A DNA stretch of 7,873 bases from an uncultured Bacillaceae bacterium. GTDB taxonomy: Bacteria > Bacillota > Bacilli > Bacillales > Alkalibacillaceae. The notes beneath the pieces were generated by a model. The model was given only the letters and a program-made list of their open reading frames with translations, was not told the DNA's origin and searched no databases. The position numbers and the translations under genes were made by a program. Within the stretch, counting starts at the first letter, position 1. The number at the start of each line of letters is the position of its first letter. The stretch is taken from NCBI GenBank assembly GCA_937958375.1, contig CALGNY010000058.1, forward strand, positions 1-7,873. Reading direction: 5' to 3'. This document shows positions 5,895 to 7,873 of the stretch, piece after piece.

Positions 5895-6947
5895 TCATGT
5901 TGTCGGTACTTTTTCGCTCAACAAAAAGCTAACAAACTCATCAGTTGAGATGTTACCAAAGTAATCGGTTAAGTCGAATGGCTCTAAAGCTGCCAGCAAG
6001 TCTTCTTTTCGTAATCGGACACCGACCAGAGCTAATTCAATTTCGCTTACATCTCTCTTTCCAAAAAAATCACCAGTAATTTGACATTCCGCTAGTTTCC
6101 CCTTTTTGACCGTCAACCCGACAGTCATCGTCCCTACAGGAAAACGCTCGGTCTTGGTGTATTCAAACTGTTGAAAACGACCATAGTTCCAATCCCAGTT
6201 ATGATATTTTTCTGCCGTCAATTGGTCAATGTTCGCCCAGTCTTCTTCCGTCAATACATAACGTTTCGCCCCAGTGACATCATCAATGCCCAAAAACTGA
6301 CAAATCATATAATCGGTAAATTCCCAAACCGTCATGTCCCGATATTCAGGTGCAAGATACGGTCGGATGGAACCTACGCGACTACGAACCGATTGAATGC
6401 CATGCGATTCGATTTTTTTCATGTTCGGATTCAACGCGGATACCATTGCTTCATAGTTAGGATCCAGCAACAACGAATAGCCTGCATAGACACGGCCCTT
6501 TTCTACTGTCATGGCTGCCCCAGAAATCTTTTTCCCATCTAATACGAGATCATTCCGGCCTTTTTGTTCAAGCAATTTCTCGTCTACACCGAGTTTCTTT
6601 AATGCCTCAATTGCTGGTTCGTATAATCGTTCGTAATTTCCGTAAATATCATTCGTTCCATTCGCATCAAACAAAAAACAGAAACTCATGTTACGGTCAT
6701 CGAGATAAATCGCCCCTCCACCGGTCACACGACGCAGAATTTTAATTCCGTGTTCATCCATGTACGGCTGATTGATTTCCTCGTAAGCATTCTGATACTT
6801 TCCGATCTGAACAACCGGATCCATCATATATGGAAACAACACATCGTCATCCAAAAAAACATGGTCCTTCACATAATCCTGAATGGCCATGGACGTGCCT
6901 GGATCATAAACCCATTTGCCATCTCGCTTTGGTTCAATTAAATACAT
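5895..6947 (-). CDS. lplA: Lipoate-protein ligase A, two-domain
   Basis: A 350-residue ligase that activates free lipoate with ATP and attaches it to a lysine of a lipoyl-carrier domain. The catalytic domain has RRVTGGGAIYLDD (72-84, the lipoate/AMP-binding loop), GRNDLVLDGKKISGAA (130-145) with the probable catalytic Lys140, and the family's Q-S-V-R-S-R-V (185-191). The C-terminal accessory domain (about 250-345) starts at WDWNYG. The length is normal for the two-domain form. The ATG lies only three bases after the sirtuin stop, with a GGGGGA ribosome binding site inside the end of that gene, so the two should be translationally coupled. Context suggests the SirTM-associated type (LplA2 of Staphylococcus), which lipoylates a dedicated GcvH-like protein, more than the housekeeping ligase. 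The sequence alone does not prove which carrier it uses. Confidence 0.93.
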   Translation of the reverse strand: MYLIEPKRDGKWVYDPGTSMAIQDYVKDHVFLDDDVLFPYMMDPVVQIGKYQNAYEEINQPYMDEHGIKILRRVTGGGAIYLDDRNMSFCFLFDANGTNDIYGNYERLYEPAIEALKKLGVDEKLLEQKGRNDLVLDGKKISGAAMTVEKGRVYAGYSLLLDPNYEAMVSALNPNMKKIESHGIQSVRSRVGSIRPYLAPEYRDMTVWEFTDYMICQFLGIDDVTGAKRYVLTEEDWANIDQLTAEKYHNWDWNYGRFQQFEYTKTERFPVGTMTVGLTVKKGKLAECQITGDFFGKRDVSEIELALVGVRLRKEDLLAALEPFDLTDYFGNISTDEFVSFLLSEKVPTT

Positions 6948-6950
6948 CGG

Positions 6951-7850
6951 TCATCCCCCATGTGTGTTACTTTTAGCTGCTTCATGAAAAACTTCTGCGA
7001 TGTCTTCATCCAATTGAACGGTTCTCGGACGAATCGCATGCGGAATGAAATACTGTTTTTGATTCATCGTCACAAACAGTGCTTGTTCATTTTCCTCGGT
7101 CATTTTCCAGAACGGATGTTTGATGAACTGTGGCGTTGTATGGCCAACACCGATTTCCAAATAAAGCACCTTTTTGTCCTTGTTTTCATCTAAAAATTGC
7201 TCATAACGGTCTTTTTGTTCATGGAAATGGCCATCTTCCACCATCCCCTTCTCCTCGGTCCGTTTATTAACCTCAAGTGGCGCACCACATTCCGGACAAT
7301 ACGGAACCAAATCGGCAGGGATTTTCATATCAGATTGTTTCTCTACCATTTCACGAATCAAATCTTCATTTTGATACGTCTGTTGGTGACAATGTTCCGT
7401 GCATTGCCATAATCCGTACTCCCCTTGAATCCGAAAAACCTTGTCCATATCATACTCTGCGGCATAAAAAGCATTATCTGCATTGGTCGTAATGACATGA
7501 TAGTTTTTATCCGCCAGCATCTGTTTCAAATCAACATACGCTTGTCCGACTGGCTGGTCAAAATAATTCAACAAACTAAATCGACTTTGGAATGCCCAAT
7601 ACTCCTGCCAGTCTTCAAATTCAAAAAGGCTCGCCTGCAACATATCGAAGAAGCGATATTTTTCGATGAAATCAGGAAATGCATCAGTGAACCGTTTTCC
7701 TACATATGTAAATCCCGTTGCAGCAGACATCCCTGCACCAATCCCGACGACGACCGCTTCCGCTTCATCGATCAGTCGGTTCAAAACATCCGCTTGAGAT
7801 AAGGAGGATTCATGCACAGGTGTCTGCCAAAATTCATTACGTTGTTGCAT
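6951..7850 (-). CDS. SirTM-type sirtuin, putative protein ADP-ribosyltransferase
   Basis: A 299-residue Sir2-family protein of the macrodomain-linked class M type. The NAD-binding loop is VVGIGAGMSAATGFTY (34-49), and TTNADNAF (121-128) carries the conserved Asn123 and Asp125. At 141-145 it reads IQGEY: Gln142 stands where deacylase sirtuins have the catalytic His of HG. A zinc site is formed by Cys150-x3-Cys154 and Cys185-x2-Cys188. The segment LEIGVGHTTPQFIKHPFW (231-248) is characteristic of SirTM. Studied SirTMs from Staphylococcus and Streptococcus lack deacylase activity and ADP-ribosylate a lipoylated GcvH-like protein, a mark removed by a partner macrodomain. The start is ATG with AGGAGA (7861-7856) upstream. 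The lipoate ligase follows three bases after the stop. The promoter and any upstream macrodomain or carrier gene are beyond the window. Confidence 0.9.
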   Translation of the reverse strand: MQQRNEFWQTPVHESSLSQADVLNRLIDEAEAVVVGIGAGMSAATGFTYVGKRFTDAFPDFIEKYRFFDMLQASLFEFEDWQEYWAFQSRFSLLNYFDQPVGQAYVDLKQMLADKNYHVITTNADNAFYAAEYDMDKVFRIQGEYGLWQCTEHCHQQTYQNEDLIREMVEKQSDMKIPADLVPYCPECGAPLEVNKRTEEKGMVEDGHFHEQKDRYEQFLDENKDKKVLYLEIGVGHTTPQFIKHPFWKMTEENEQALFVTMNQKQYFIPHAIRPRTVQLDEDIAEVFHEAAKSNTHGG

Positions 7851-7873
7851 ACTAATCTCCTATTCATTCGTTT

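Noticed and set aside
6171..6542. 123-residue plus-strand frame opposite the lipoate ligase
   Set aside because: Antisense shadow of the ligase gene, which has strong motifs across this whole stretch.
7425..7802. 125-residue plus-strand frame opposite the sirtuin
   Set aside because: Antisense shadow of the sirtuin gene; no family features and no translation signal.

Overview
The window looks like chromosomal DNA of a low-GC Gram-positive bacterium of the Bacillales, most likely Bacillaceae or a relative of Staphylococcaceae. The signs are strong AGGAGG-type ribosome binding sites, TTG and GTG starts, a perfect CcpA cre box, a promoter matching the sigma-B consensus, a Bacillus-type CsoR and a Bacillus-length 686-residue large-subunit catalase. 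No insertion sequence, phage gene, CRISPR array or structural RNA gene is visible. Seven protein genes fill nearly all of it; the first is cut by the window edge.

Layout. Positions 1-560 (minus strand) hold a copper-efflux operon: a CsoR repressor followed 13 nt later by the first 62 codons of a CopA-type copper ATPase. A CsoR-like operator sits inside the promoter. Positions 693-2260 (plus strand) hold a short CstA-family transporter with a cre box on its promoter and its own terminator. Positions 2295-4509 (plus strand) hold a stress-type large catalase with a sigma-B-like promoter, a hairpin at the predicted 5' end of the mRNA, and a perfect-stem terminator. Positions 4510-4810 are a non-coding convergent gap dominated by a 21-bp tandem repeat with a 42-bp higher-order period. 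Positions 4812-7850 (minus strand) hold a tight three-gene operon: a macrodomain-linked-type sirtuin (SirTM), a two-domain lipoate-protein ligase and a luciferase-like flavin monooxygenase, closed by a strong terminator.

How the genes fit together. The left part is copper homeostasis. The middle genes are carbon-starvation uptake and general-stress peroxide defence. The right operon has three components of the lipoylation-dependent ADP-ribosylation system known from staphylococci and streptococci. In that system an LplA-type ligase lipoylates a small GcvH-like carrier, SirTM ADP-ribosylates it and a macrodomain protein reverses the mark. The carrier and macrodomain genes are not in the window; if present they would probably lie just beyond position 7873, upstream of the sirtuin.

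The two most interesting points are this sirtuin/lipoate operon and the catalase. The catalase keeps the essential distal histidine and the proximal tyrosine, but it has lost the distal asparagine and several other near-invariant active-site residues in an otherwise intact 686-codon gene.
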